Shown here: piece by piece, positions 53,898 to 63,604 of the stretch
Layout of the letters: each line of letters starts with the position of its first letter
How positions within the stretch are numbered: the first letter of the stretch is position 1
DNA from: Dyella jiangningensis
GTDB taxonomy: Bacteria; Pseudomonadota; Gammaproteobacteria; Xanthomonadales; Rhodanobacteraceae
Length of the DNA: 64,000 nt
Direction: 5' to 3'
NCBI RefSeq assembly: GCF_003264855.1
Contig: NZ_NFZS01000004.1
Location: 248,001-312,000 of the forward strand
Position numbers and translations under genes: made by a program
The notes under the pieces: generated by a model
Seen by the model: only the letters and a program-made list of their open reading frames with translations
Databases searched by the model: none
What the model was told of the DNA's origin: nothing

Positions 53898-56351
53898 ATG
53901 CCCAGCCACACGAGGCCATTGCGCCGCCGACTTCTCCCCGCGCTGATTGCCACGCTGGCAACGACGGCGGTCCATGCACAGGCGCAGGACGACGCCAGCC
54001 AGGCAAGGACGCTCGACCAGGTGGTGGTCACCGGTGTTCGCGCCAGCCATCGCACCGCGCTGGAATCGCCAGTGCCGGTCGACGTGCTCACGCAGGAGGA
54101 CCTCCGTGCCGCCGGCGCGGTCAATGGCGAGCTGGGCCAGGCGCTGGCCACCCTGCTGCCCTCGTTCAACTTTCCGCGCCAGTCGAACTCGGGCGGCTCG
54201 GACCACGTGCGCGCGGCGCAGCTGCGCGGCCTCTCGCCGGACCAGGTGCTGGTGCTGGTGAACGGCAAGCGCTTCCACACCTCCGCGCTGGTCAACACCG
54301 ACACCAAGATCGGCCGCGGCACCACGCCGGTGGATTTCAATGCCATCCCGATCAGCGCGATCAAACGCGTGGAGGTGCTGCGTGATGGCGCGGGTGCGCA
54401 GTACGGCTCCGACGCGATCGCGGGCGTGGTCAACATCATCCTCGATGACGCGCCACAAGGCGGCGAAGTGGCGGTCACGGGCGGCGCGTACCACACGCAC
54501 TTCCGTCCGAACGACCGCGACATCACCGACGGCGATACCGGTTACGCCGCCGCCAAATGGGGAACGCGCCTGGCGGGCACCGGCTTCTTCCGCTTCGGCC
54601 TGGAGGCCAACAATCACGGCTCCACCAATCGCGCCGGCTACGACACCGTGCCGGACTGGCTGGCCGATCCCACGCCGGCCAACCTCGCCTTGCGTGGGCA
54701 CCGCAATTACGCAGCGGGCGACCCCAAGGCGGAGAGCTACAACGGCTGGCTCAACAGCGAGCTGCCGCTCGGCGGCAACGCCACGCTGTATTGGTTCGGT
54801 ACGTATACGCAGCGCCACAGCATCGGCGACAACTACTTCCGCTACCCCGACAGCAGCGCGAACGTCACGTCGATCTATCCGGACGGCTTCCTGCCGCAGT
54901 CGATCGGCACCGACCGCGACGTGCAGACGGCCGCTGGCGTACGCGGGCTGCTGGGCGACTGGCGCTACGACGGCAGCCTCAACTGGGGCAGCAACGCCTT
55001 TGGCTACGACCTGCGCGACTCGCTCAACGCTTCGCTCGGCCCCGACAGCCCGACGTCGTTCCATATCGGCAGCTATCGCTTCAACCAGGGCAGCGTCAAC
55101 GGTGATTTCAGCCGCGACTTCGGTGTTGGTTCGCGGGTGGCGACGCTGGCCGTCGGCGTCGAATACCGCCATGAGAATTTCCGTACCTTGCCGGGCGACG
55201 TCGCCTCGTACATCGCCGGCCCGTATATCGACGCACCGGTCGGTGCGCAGGCGGGCGGCGGCCTGCAACCGCAGGATGCCGCGAACCTCTCGCGGGATGT
55301 GGGCGCCGCCTATGCGGAAGTCTCCAGCGACGTGACCGAGCACCTCTTCGTCGACGCCGCCGCCCGCTATGAGCATTACAGCGATTTCGGCGGCAACTGG
55401 AGCGGCAAGCTGAGCGGCCGCTGGGAGTTCGCACCGGGCTACGCATTGCGCGCGGCCTACTCCAACAATTTCCGCGCGCCTTCGCTGAGCCAGATTGGCT
55501 ATGAGGCCACCAGCACCGGCTACGGCGCGGACGGCAAGCTGGTCACCGGGCGCATTCTTTCGGTGAACAACCCGATCGCGCAGGGCCTGGGGGCGCAATC
55601 GCTGCGTCCGGAGAAATCACGCAACGCCAGCCTCGGCCTCACCGGCCAGATCGACGAGCACTTCGACTTCAGCCTCGACGCGTACCAGATCGACATCGAC
55701 CATCGCGTCACGCTCTCGGAAACCATCGACAGCCCGGGCCTGGAGGATTACATCCTGCAGCACTTCGGCGTGCCCGGCGTGCAAAGCGTGGCGTTCTTCA
55801 CCAACGCGGTGGACACGCGCACGCGTGGCGTCGAACTGGTGGGCAACTACCGCACGCCGCTGGCCGGCGGCGGTTTGCTGCTGACGCTGGCCTACAGTCA
55901 CAACCACACCGACATCCGCCAGGTGCTGGCGACGCCGGAAGCCCTGGCGGCCACCGGCGCCGGCAACGTGCTGTTCGGCGTGGAAGAGCAGAACACGCTC
56001 ACCGATGCGGCGCCACGCCAGCGCGGTTCGTTCACCGCGAACTGGAACAGCACGCGCTGGAACCTGCTGGGTCGCGTCACGCGGCAAGGCTCGGTCACGC
56101 GCGTCTTCGACTTCGGCGGTGGCTACGTACCCACACAGACCTATGCCGCGCGATGGCAGCTCGATGCCGAAGCGGAGTTCAAGTTCACCCCGCGGCTCAG
56201 CGTCGCCGTGGGTGGCTACAACCTCACCAACCAGTACCCCACGCGGTCCAACAGCGACATCAACTATGCGGGCAATTTCCCCTACGACGTGATCTCGCCG
56301 ATCGGCATCAACGGCGCCTACTGGTACGGGCGGGTGCGCTACACGTTCTGA
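53898..56351 (+). CDS. TonB-dependent outer-membrane receptor
   Basis: An 817-residue receptor importing a scarce ligand with TonB energy. A signal peptide (about 1-30) is followed by the TonB box-like QARTLDQVVVTGVRAS, the plug (about 45-165: VPVDVLTQEDLRAAGAVNGEL; VEVLRDGAGAQYGSDAIAGVVNIIL) and a 22-strand barrel ending YWYGRVRYTF, with the terminal Phe needed for assembly. GAGGAAT precedes ATG 53898. The neighbouring permease suggests a shared purine-like or other small-molecule uptake, which is conjecture. Confidence 0.92.
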   Translation: MPSHTRPLRRRLLPALIATLATTAVHAQAQDDASQARTLDQVVVTGVRASHRTALESPVPVDVLTQEDLRAAGAVNGELGQALATLLPSFNFPRQSNSGGSDHVRAAQLRGLSPDQVLVLVNGKRFHTSALVNTDTKIGRGTTPVDFNAIPISAIKRVEVLRDGAGAQYGSDAIAGVVNIILDDAPQGGEVAVTGGAYHTHFRPNDRDITDGDTGYAAAKWGTRLAGTGFFRFGLEANNHGSTNRAGYDTVPDWLADPTPANLALRGHRNYAAGDPKAESYNGWLNSELPLGGNATLYWFGTYTQRHSIGDNYFRYPDSSANVTSIYPDGFLPQSIGTDRDVQTAAGVRGLLGDWRYDGSLNWGSNAFGYDLRDSLNASLGPDSPTSFHIGSYRFNQGSVNGDFSRDFGVGSRVATLAVGVEYRHENFRTLPGDVASYIAGPYIDAPVGAQAGGGLQPQDAANLSRDVGAAYAEVSSDVTEHLFVDAAARYEHYSDFGGNWSGKLSGRWEFAPGYALRAAYSNNFRAPSLSQIGYEATSTGYGADGKLVTGRILSVNNPIAQGLGAQSLRPEKSRNASLGLTGQIDEHFDFSLDAYQIDIDHRVTLSETIDSPGLEDYILQHFGVPGVQSVAFFTNAVDTRTRGVELVGNYRTPLAGGGLLLTLAYSHNHTDIRQVLATPEALAATGAGNVLFGVEEQNTLTDAAPRQRGSFTANWNSTRWNLLGRVTRQGSVTRVFDFGGGYVPTQTYAARWQLDAEAEFKFTPRLSVAVGGYNLTNQYPTRSNSDINYAGNFPYDVISPIGINGAYWYGRVRYTF

Positions 56352-56459
56352 ACCTGACCGGGCACGGCTGCCCTCTCAGGCCATGGGACGGCAGACAGGC
56401 AGGATACGGGACATCCCCCGCCCACTCGGCGAGAATGTCCCCATGAGCGAAACCGCCCC

Positions 56460-59400
56460 GTGCCTGACGTGAGCCATAGCCTGGACCTGCCCTTCGAGGC
56501 CCCGATCGTGCCGGGCCTCATGGTCATCCATGGCAACCGCATGGAAGACCTGCGCGACTTGCTGACCGCCTGGCTCGCGCGCGCGCCGCTGCGGCCGCTG
56601 GAAGACGAGTTGATGCTGGTGCAGAGCAACGGCATCGCGCAGTGGTTGAAATGGGCGCTCGCGCGTCCCACCGCCGATGGCGGCCTGGGCATCAGCGCCG
56701 CCATCGACGTGCAGCTGCCCGGCCGCTTCCTGTGGTCCGCCTATCGCAGCGTGTTGGGTCGCGATGCGGTACCCACCACGTCGCCGTTCGACAAGTCGCG
56801 CCTGTGCTGGCGACTGCCGCGCCTGCTGCCCGCATACCTGCACGAGCCGGACTTCGCCCCGCTGCGGGATTTCCTGCGCGACGACCACGACGAACGCAAG
56901 CGCTTCCAGCTGGCCGAACGCGTTGCCGACCTGTTCGATCAATACCAGGTCTACCGGGCCGACTGGCTGGCGGACTGGGAACATGGCCACTACCAGCTGC
57001 GCGACGACCTGCGCGACCGCCAGGCTCCATTGGCGATGGACCAGCGCTGGCAGGCGCGGCTGTGGCAGCTGGTGCTGGAAGACGTGGGCACCGAGCGGCG
57101 CAACCATCGCGCGGCCGTGCACCAGGCTTTCCTGGAACGTATCGCCACGCTGACGACGCGACCGGCGACGCTGCCGCGCCGCATCGTGGTGTTCGGCATC
57201 TCCTCGCTGCCGCAACAGACGCTGGAGGCGCTCACTGCACTGGCCCGTTTCAGCCAGGTGATGCTGCTGGTGGCCAATCCATGCCGGCACTACTGGGCCG
57301 ACATCATCGAAGACCGCGAACTGCTCAAGGCCAGCCAGCGCCGCCATGCGGGCAAACCCGGCCTGCCCGACGAGCCGCGCTACGAGGACCTGCACCTGCA
57401 TGCGCATCCGCTGCTGGCTGCGTGGGGCCGGCAGGGGCGCGACTACATCCGGTTGCTGGACAACTTCGATCGGCCCGAGGGCTATCGCCAGCAATTTGCG
57501 GCATGGAACCGCAGCATCGACCTGTTCACCGACACCGGCAACGGCACGCTGCTGCGCCAGGTGCAACAGGCCATCCTCGATCTCGAACCGGCACCGACGA
57601 CGCCCGCGCAGCGCAAACCCTGGCGGCAGGGCGACGCGTCGCTGCGCTTCCAGGTCGCGCACAGTCCCCAGCGCGAAGTGGAGATCCTGCACGACCAGCT
57701 GCTGGCCATGTTCGAAGAAGCACACCTGCGCGGCACGGCGCTGTCGCCGCGCGACGTCATCGTGATGGTGCCGGACATCCAGGCCTACGCACCGCACGTA
57801 CAGGCCGTCTTCGGCCGGCTTCCGCCAGGCGACCCGCGCCACCTGCCCTATTCCGTCACCGACCAGCCCTCGCGCGGCGTGCTGCCATTGATGGTGGCGC
57901 TCGAACAGGTGCTGACGCTGCCCGAGTCGCGCTTCGCCGTCAGCGACCTGCTCGACTTGCTCGACGTGCCGGCCGTGCGGCAGCGCTTCGGTATCGACGC
58001 ATCCGGCCTGCCGGTCCTGCGCCGCTGGATCGAGGGCGCCGGCGTGCGCTGGGGGCTGGACGCCGCGCAAAAGCAGAGCCTGGATCTGCCCGGCATCGAA
58101 CAGAACAGCTGGCGCTTCGGCCTGCGCCGCATGCTGCTGGGCTATGCGGTGGGCGAGGGTTCCACCTGGCACGACATCGCGCCTTACGAAGAAGTCGGCG
58201 GGCTCGATGCCGCGCTGGTCGGTCCCCTGGTGCAGCTGCTGGATCGGCTGGAGGACTACTGGCGGGCGTTGCGTGAACCGGCGACGCCCGCGCAATGGCA
58301 CGCGCGATTGCAAGCCTTGCTCGCCGACTTCTTCGAAGCCGACGACCCGCGCGACGGCGATCGCCTCACGCGCCTGGGTGATGCGCTGGACGCCTGGCGC
58401 GATGCCTGCCAGGAGGCGGATTTCGCGCAGCCCCTGCCACTGGCCATCGTGCGCGAACACTGGCTCGACGCGATGGATGAAAGCCGGCTGTCGCAGCGAT
58501 TCATGGGCGGCGCGGTCAGTTTCTGCACATTGATGCCGATGCGCGCGATTCCGTTCCGCGTGGTGTGCCTGCTCGGCATGAACGATGGCGACTATCCGCG
58601 CCAGCAGGCGCCGGCGGATTTCGACCTGATGGCGCTGCCGGGCCACGCCCGTCCGGGCGATCGCTCGCGCCGCGAGGACGATCGCTATCTGTTCCTCGAA
58701 GCGCTGGTGTCGGCACGCGATGCGCTCTACATCAGCTGGGTGGGCCGTCACGTGCGCGACAACAGCGCGCTGCCGCCGTCCGTGCTGGTGGGACAGTTGC
58801 GCGACTATCTGGCCGCCGGCTGGCATCGCGAAGGTGACGCCGCCGACGCGCACGACGCCGGTGTACGACTGCTGGACGCGCTCACCACGGTCCATCCGCT
58901 GCAGCCTTTCAGCCGCCGCTATTTCCAGGCCGATACCGATGCGCGCCTGTTTACCTATGCGCGCGAATGGCGACAGGCCTTGCGTCCACACGATGCCGGC
59001 GCCACGACACCGCTGCCGCCGTGGCAACCGGATGCCGCACTGGGCATCACGCAGCTGCGCGCCTTCCTCTCGCAGCCGGTGCGCAGCTTCTACAACCAGC
59101 GGCTCAAGGTGCAATTCAATGCACTGGATGCAGAGGCCGCCGACGACGAGCCGTTTGCGCTCGGCGGCCTGGAGCAGCACCAGGCCACCACCGCCATCGT
59201 TCACGCCGCGCTGCGCAGCAATGATGCCGGGCTGTCCATCGGCGCGGCCACGCAGCAGCTGGCGCGCCAGGGCGTGCTTCCGCCCGGCGGCTTCGGCGAA
59301 CTGGCCGAACAGGTGCTGGTCCGCGAGGGCGAGGTCCTTGCGCAGGCCTGGCTTGCCGCGTGTGAGCGCTGGCCGCTGCGCGACGACAAGATCGAACTGC

Positions 59401-59951
59401 AATACGTGGCGCATGGCGTGCGCGTGGAAGACTGGCTGACCGACCTGCGGCAGGGCACCGATGGCGCGCTCGTCCGCCTCGAGCTCGCAACCGGGCGCCT
59501 GTTGCAGAAGAACGGCGTGATCCGCCACGACAAATTGATCGCCGCCTGGATCATCCACCTGCTTGCGCATGCGCAGGGGTTGTCCATCACCTCGCGCGTG
59601 GTGGGCCTGGATAGCCGGATCGCGCTGCCGCCCCTGGATGCGTCGCATGCCACGCTGTGGCTGGACGAACTGCTGGCGGCGTGGCGAGAAGGCATGGATG
59701 CCCCGTTGCCGCTTGCACGCCGCACCGCGTTCGCGTGGTTGCAGGCAGGCGACGAGGACAAGGCACGCAAGCAGGCCTTGCTCGCCTACGAAGGCAACAG
59801 CTTCGCGCGCATCGCCGGCGAAGTGGACGACGATGCGTATCTGGCACGCGCCTGGCCGCGCTTCGACGCGTTGCTCGCGGGTGGCTTCGTGGAATGGTTG
59901 TCGCTCTACCGTCCCCTGCTGGAAATCGCACGCCAGGAGGACGTCGCATGA
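56460..59951 (+). CDS. recC: Exodeoxyribonuclease V gamma chain (RecC)
   Basis: Chi-recognising scaffold subunit of RecBCD, 1,163 residues. The opening PGLMVIHGNRMEDLRDLLTAWL and QSNGIAQWLKWALA, and later RVVCLLGMNDGDYPRQQAPADFDLM and DDRYLFLEALVSARDALYISWVG, are RecC hallmarks. GTG 56460 is the chosen start (another GTG at 56469). The stop overlaps the RecB start by four bases (ATGA). It works with RecB and RecD to resect double-strand ends. Confidence 0.95.
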   Translation: MPDVSHSLDLPFEAPIVPGLMVIHGNRMEDLRDLLTAWLARAPLRPLEDELMLVQSNGIAQWLKWALARPTADGGLGISAAIDVQLPGRFLWSAYRSVLGRDAVPTTSPFDKSRLCWRLPRLLPAYLHEPDFAPLRDFLRDDHDERKRFQLAERVADLFDQYQVYRADWLADWEHGHYQLRDDLRDRQAPLAMDQRWQARLWQLVLEDVGTERRNHRAAVHQAFLERIATLTTRPATLPRRIVVFGISSLPQQTLEALTALARFSQVMLLVANPCRHYWADIIEDRELLKASQRRHAGKPGLPDEPRYEDLHLHAHPLLAAWGRQGRDYIRLLDNFDRPEGYRQQFAAWNRSIDLFTDTGNGTLLRQVQQAILDLEPAPTTPAQRKPWRQGDASLRFQVAHSPQREVEILHDQLLAMFEEAHLRGTALSPRDVIVMVPDIQAYAPHVQAVFGRLPPGDPRHLPYSVTDQPSRGVLPLMVALEQVLTLPESRFAVSDLLDLLDVPAVRQRFGIDASGLPVLRRWIEGAGVRWGLDAAQKQSLDLPGIEQNSWRFGLRRMLLGYAVGEGSTWHDIAPYEEVGGLDAALVGPLVQLLDRLEDYWRALREPATPAQWHARLQALLADFFEADDPRDGDRLTRLGDALDAWRDACQEADFAQPLPLAIVREHWLDAMDESRLSQRFMGGAVSFCTLMPMRAIPFRVVCLLGMNDGDYPRQQAPADFDLMALPGHARPGDRSRREDDRYLFLEALVSARDALYISWVGRHVRDNSALPPSVLVGQLRDYLAAGWHREGDAADAHDAGVRLLDALTTVHPLQPFSRRYFQADTDARLFTYAREWRQALRPHDAGATTPLPPWQPDAALGITQLRAFLSQPVRSFYNQRLKVQFNALDAEAADDEPFALGGLEQHQATTAIVHAALRSNDAGLSIGAATQQLARQGVLPPGGFGELAEQVLVREGEVLAQAWLAACERWPLRDDKIELQYVAHGVRVEDWLTDLRQGTDGALVRLELATGRLLQKNGVIRHDKLIAAWIIHLLAHAQGLSITSRVVGLDSRIALPPLDASHATLWLDELLAAWREGMDAPLPLARRTAFAWLQAGDEDKARKQALLAYEGNSFARIAGEVDDDAYLARAWPRFDALLAGGFVEWLSLYRPLLEIARQEDVA

Positions 59952-62900
59952 TCGCCAGCCAACCGCTGCAGCCGCTACGCCTTCCGCTGCAGGGCATCCA
60001 ACTGATCGAGGCCAGCGCGGGCACGGGCAAGACGTGGACCATCGCCGCGCTGTACCTGCGCCTCGTGCTGGGGCACGGCCGTCCGGACGGCCTGCCGTTG
60101 TTGCCGTCGCAGATCCTGGTGCTCACCTTCACCAAGGCGGCGACCGCCGAGCTGCGCGAACGCATCCGCGAGCGCCTGGGCGAAGCGGCCGATGCCTTTC
60201 GTGGACGGGTCGCCGCCGACGACTTCCTGTGCGAACTGATCGCCGCCTATCCCGGTGAGGAAGCGCGCTCCCGCGCTGCACGTCAGCTCGAACTCGCTGC
60301 GCAATGGATGGATGAAGCCGCCATCCACACGATTCATGCCTGGTGCCAGCGCATGCTCGGCCAGCATGCCTTCGACAGCGGTCATCCATTCGTCCAGGAC
60401 ACCAACGCCGACGAAAGCGAGCTGCTGGCCGAAACGGTGCGTGATTACTGGCGCACGCATTTCTTCCCGCTCGACCGCGCCGGCGCCGCGCTGGTCTCGC
60501 ACTGGTGGAAAACACCGGACGACCTGCAGAAGGCACTGCGACCACTGCTGCGCCAGCCGCTGGCGACCCTGCGTCTCGCCGGCAAGCCCTTGCCCGAGCC
60601 GGCTGAAGCGATGACGCAATTCCGGCAAGGCGTGGATGCCGCGGACGCCGCCGAAGCCTGCGCCCGGTTGGCCTGGAGCGATGATGTCGACGCCATCGAA
60701 GCTATGTTCTCCAAGGCATTGGCGGCACGCGCGCTCAACGCCAGGAAAATGCCTGCGGAAAACGTCACTGCGCAGCTCGCCGAGTTGCGGGAGTGGTCGC
60801 GAGGCGGGCCGGTGGCGCCAGACACGCTGCGACGCTACACGCAAGGCGCACTGGCTGCAGCACTGAACAAGAACGCCGAACCGCTGAAGCACGCGGCGTT
60901 CGAGGCCATCGAGGCGTGCATGGAACTGCAGGGGCGGCTCGACCCGCTCAAGGCCACCGTGCTCGCGCAGGCGACGCGTTGGGTGTCGCAACGCCTGGAG
61001 CAGACCAAGCAACGCCGTGCGCAGATGGGCTTTGACGACATGTTGCGCCGGCTCGACGACGCCTTGCACGGCATCAGCGGGCTTCGGCTCGCCGACACCA
61101 TCGCCAGGCAATATCCGATCGCGCTGATCGACGAGTTCCAGGATACCGACCCACTGCAGTGGAACATCTTCCGCCGCATCTACGATGGGCGCGAAGGCAC
61201 CGGCCTGCTGCTGATCGGCGACCCGAAGCAGGCCATCTACGGCTTCCGCGGCGCGGACATCCATACGTACCTGCGTGCGCGCGAACGCGCCAACCAGCCG
61301 ACGTGGACGCTCGACACCAACTATCGTTCCACCGACGCGCTGGTACGCGCGGTCAATCGCGTGTTCGAGCATGCCGACACGCATCACGCCGGTGCGTTTG
61401 CGTTCGGTCGCGAAGCCTTGCCCTTCCATCCGGTGAAGGCGCGCGGGCGTGCTGATCGCCTGGTGCTGGACGGACACGCCTTGCCGCCGATGCGGCTCGC
61501 GGTGGCGAGCGGCGGCGAAGCCATCAGCGCTTCCGCCTACGCCAACCTGATGGCGCAACATGCGGCAGCCTACGTGACGCAGTTGCTGACGGCCGCGCAG
61601 GAAGACCGCTGCGGCTTTGTGGATGACGCGGGCAAGCTGACGCCACTGCGCGCCAATGACATCGCCATTCTCGTACGCAGCGGCACCGAAGCGGCGAAGG
61701 TACGCGAGGAGATGCAGCGACGCGGCCTCAAAAGCGTGTACCTGTCCGATCGCGATTCGGTGTATGCGTCGCCCGAAGCCGCCGACCTCTTGCGCTGGCT
61801 ACAGGCTTGCGCCTCGCCGGGGTCCGATCGCGCCATGCGCGCGGCGCTGGCGACGCCCACGCTGGGCCAGAGCGATGCGGAGCTGGACAGGCTCAATCTC
61901 GACGAACACTACTGGGAAACATGCGGAGAACGCTTCCGGCACTTGCATGACACCTGGCTTCGCCACGGCGTGCTGGCCATGCTGCACGATCTGCTGCATG
62001 CGTTCGACTTGCCGGCGCGATTGCTTTCGCGCCTCGATGGAGAACGCGCGTTGACCAACCTGCTGCATCTGGCCGAACTGCTGCAGCATGCCGCGGCGAG
62101 CCTCGACGGCGAGCAGGCGCTGGTGCGCTATCTCGCTGCACAGATGGCCATGGCGCACGATGCACAGAGCGACACCGCCGAGGACCAGATCGTCCGTCTC
62201 GAGAGCGAGGATGCGCTGATCAAGGTGGTGACCATCCACAAGTCCAAGGGCCTGGAATATCCGCTGGTGCTGCTGCCGTTCGTGTGTGCTTCGCGCGAAG
62301 TGAAGCCCGACGATCGTTTCGTGTGGCACGGCGACGATGGTGAAGCCCGCATGGACCTGCGTGCGGACAGCGCGGCGGTGGCCATGGCCGACCGCGAGCG
62401 CCTGCAGGAAGACCTTCGACTGCTCTATGTCGCGCTTACCCGCGCGCGCTACGCCTGCTGGCTGGGCGTCGCCTGCTGCAAGAGCGGCAACAGCGCCACG
62501 CCTTCGCTGCACAAGTCCGCGTTCGGTTACGTGCTGTCCGGCGACGAGATCATCCAGCCCGACGAACTGCCGGCGCGGCTGCAAGCCCTGCGCGACGACA
62601 GTGCGGACATCCAGCTCGACGTGCTGTCGTTTCCCGACACGCAGCCGCTCCAGACCAGGGCAACCGATATCACGCCCTTGTGGGAGGCGCGCACATTCCA
62701 GGGCCCGCCGCAGGAACGCTGGTGGGTGGCGAGCTACAGCTCGCTGAAGCTCGCGGAAGACGACGCGCCCACGGCTGCGCCGGAAACGGCTGCGCAGGAC
62801 GTGCGGATGGAAGCCGACAGCGAACCCTCGATCGCCCCCATGGATGCGCCCGGCGCCGCCCGTGGCATCCACGCCTTCCACGCCGGCGCCGAGGCCGGCA

Positions 62901-63604
62901 CGTTCCTGCACGACCTGCTCGAATGGTCGGCCGAGGAAGGCTTTGCCGCCGTGGCCGCGGATCCTTCCGGGTTGGCCAAGGAGATCACGCGACGCTGCCA
63001 GCGTCGCGGCTGGCAGTCGGACATCCCCCTGCTGATGCGTTGGCTCCCCGAACTGCTGCGCACGCCGCTGGCATTGCCCGATGGCGCGACGGCGAGCCTG
63101 GCCCAGATGGACAGCTACTACGCGGAATTGGAATTCTGGTTCGAGGCGCGCCATGTCGACACGCTTGCACTGGATCGGCTCGTCACCACGCACTCGCTGG
63201 GCGGCCTGCCTCGGCCGGCGCTGCAGGCCGAACATATCAACGGCCTGCTCAAGGGTTTCATCGATCTCGTGGCGGAACGCCGCGGGCGCTATGTCGTGAT
63301 CGACTACAAGTCGAACCGGCTTGGCAGCGATGCGGCCGCCTATACCGCCACCGCGATGCGCGATTCCATCCTGCGCGAGCGCTATGACCTGCAGTACGCG
63401 TTGTACACGCTGGCCCTGCACCGGCAGCTGCGCGCGCGGCTTCCAGACTACGACTACGAACGACACGTCGGCGGCGTCGCCTACCTTTACCTGCGTGGCG
63501 TCGACGACCAGGGCCATGGCGTCCACATCGAACGACTGCCGTTCACGCTGATCGATGCGATGGATCGCCTGTTCGCTACGGGAGGCCGCACGCATGCGGC
63601 ATGA
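59948..63604 (+). CDS. recB: Exodeoxyribonuclease V beta chain (RecB)
   Basis: A 1,218-residue helicase-nuclease. Walker A is ASAGTGKTW (22-30), the first UvrD motif. Helicase motif II is ALIDEFQDTDPLQWNIF (about 390-410), motif III-IV LIGDPKQAIYGFRGADIHTYL, and VVTIHKSKGLEYPLVLLPFV and LLYVALTRARYACW follow. The C-terminal nuclease shows GFIDLVAERRGRYVVIDYKSNRL, with the Mg-binding Asp and the catalytic DYK. All parts look intact. ATG 59948 is overlapped with recC. The gene overlaps recD by 11 bases. Confidence 0.96.
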   Translation: MIASQPLQPLRLPLQGIQLIEASAGTGKTWTIAALYLRLVLGHGRPDGLPLLPSQILVLTFTKAATAELRERIRERLGEAADAFRGRVAADDFLCELIAAYPGEEARSRAARQLELAAQWMDEAAIHTIHAWCQRMLGQHAFDSGHPFVQDTNADESELLAETVRDYWRTHFFPLDRAGAALVSHWWKTPDDLQKALRPLLRQPLATLRLAGKPLPEPAEAMTQFRQGVDAADAAEACARLAWSDDVDAIEAMFSKALAARALNARKMPAENVTAQLAELREWSRGGPVAPDTLRRYTQGALAAALNKNAEPLKHAAFEAIEACMELQGRLDPLKATVLAQATRWVSQRLEQTKQRRAQMGFDDMLRRLDDALHGISGLRLADTIARQYPIALIDEFQDTDPLQWNIFRRIYDGREGTGLLLIGDPKQAIYGFRGADIHTYLRARERANQPTWTLDTNYRSTDALVRAVNRVFEHADTHHAGAFAFGREALPFHPVKARGRADRLVLDGHALPPMRLAVASGGEAISASAYANLMAQHAAAYVTQLLTAAQEDRCGFVDDAGKLTPLRANDIAILVRSGTEAAKVREEMQRRGLKSVYLSDRDSVYASPEAADLLRWLQACASPGSDRAMRAALATPTLGQSDAELDRLNLDEHYWETCGERFRHLHDTWLRHGVLAMLHDLLHAFDLPARLLSRLDGERALTNLLHLAELLQHAAASLDGEQALVRYLAAQMAMAHDAQSDTAEDQIVRLESEDALIKVVTIHKSKGLEYPLVLLPFVCASREVKPDDRFVWHGDDGEARMDLRADSAAVAMADRERLQEDLRLLYVALTRARYACWLGVACCKSGNSATPSLHKSAFGYVLSGDEIIQPDELPARLQALRDDSADIQLDVLSFPDTQPLQTRATDITPLWEARTFQGPPQERWWVASYSSLKLAEDDAPTAAPETAAQDVRMEADSEPSIAPMDAPGAARGIHAFHAGAEAGTFLHDLLEWSAEEGFAAVAADPSGLAKEITRRCQRRGWQSDIPLLMRWLPELLRTPLALPDGATASLAQMDSYYAELEFWFEARHVDTLALDRLVTTHSLGGLPRPALQAEHINGLLKGFIDLVAERRGRYVVIDYKSNRLGSDAAAYTATAMRDSILRERYDLQYALYTLALHRQLRARLPDYDYERHVGGVAYLYLRGVDDQGHGVHIERLPFTLIDAMDRLFATGGRTHAA

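Noticed and set aside
56433-56462. Nine-codon frame MSETAPCLT before recC
   Set aside because: Considered as a coupling leader peptide; too short and not supported by any other feature.
56376-59648. 1,090-codon open frame on the minus strand
   Set aside because: Antisense to recC, low-complexity Arg/His/Gln composition, no motif or ribosome site.
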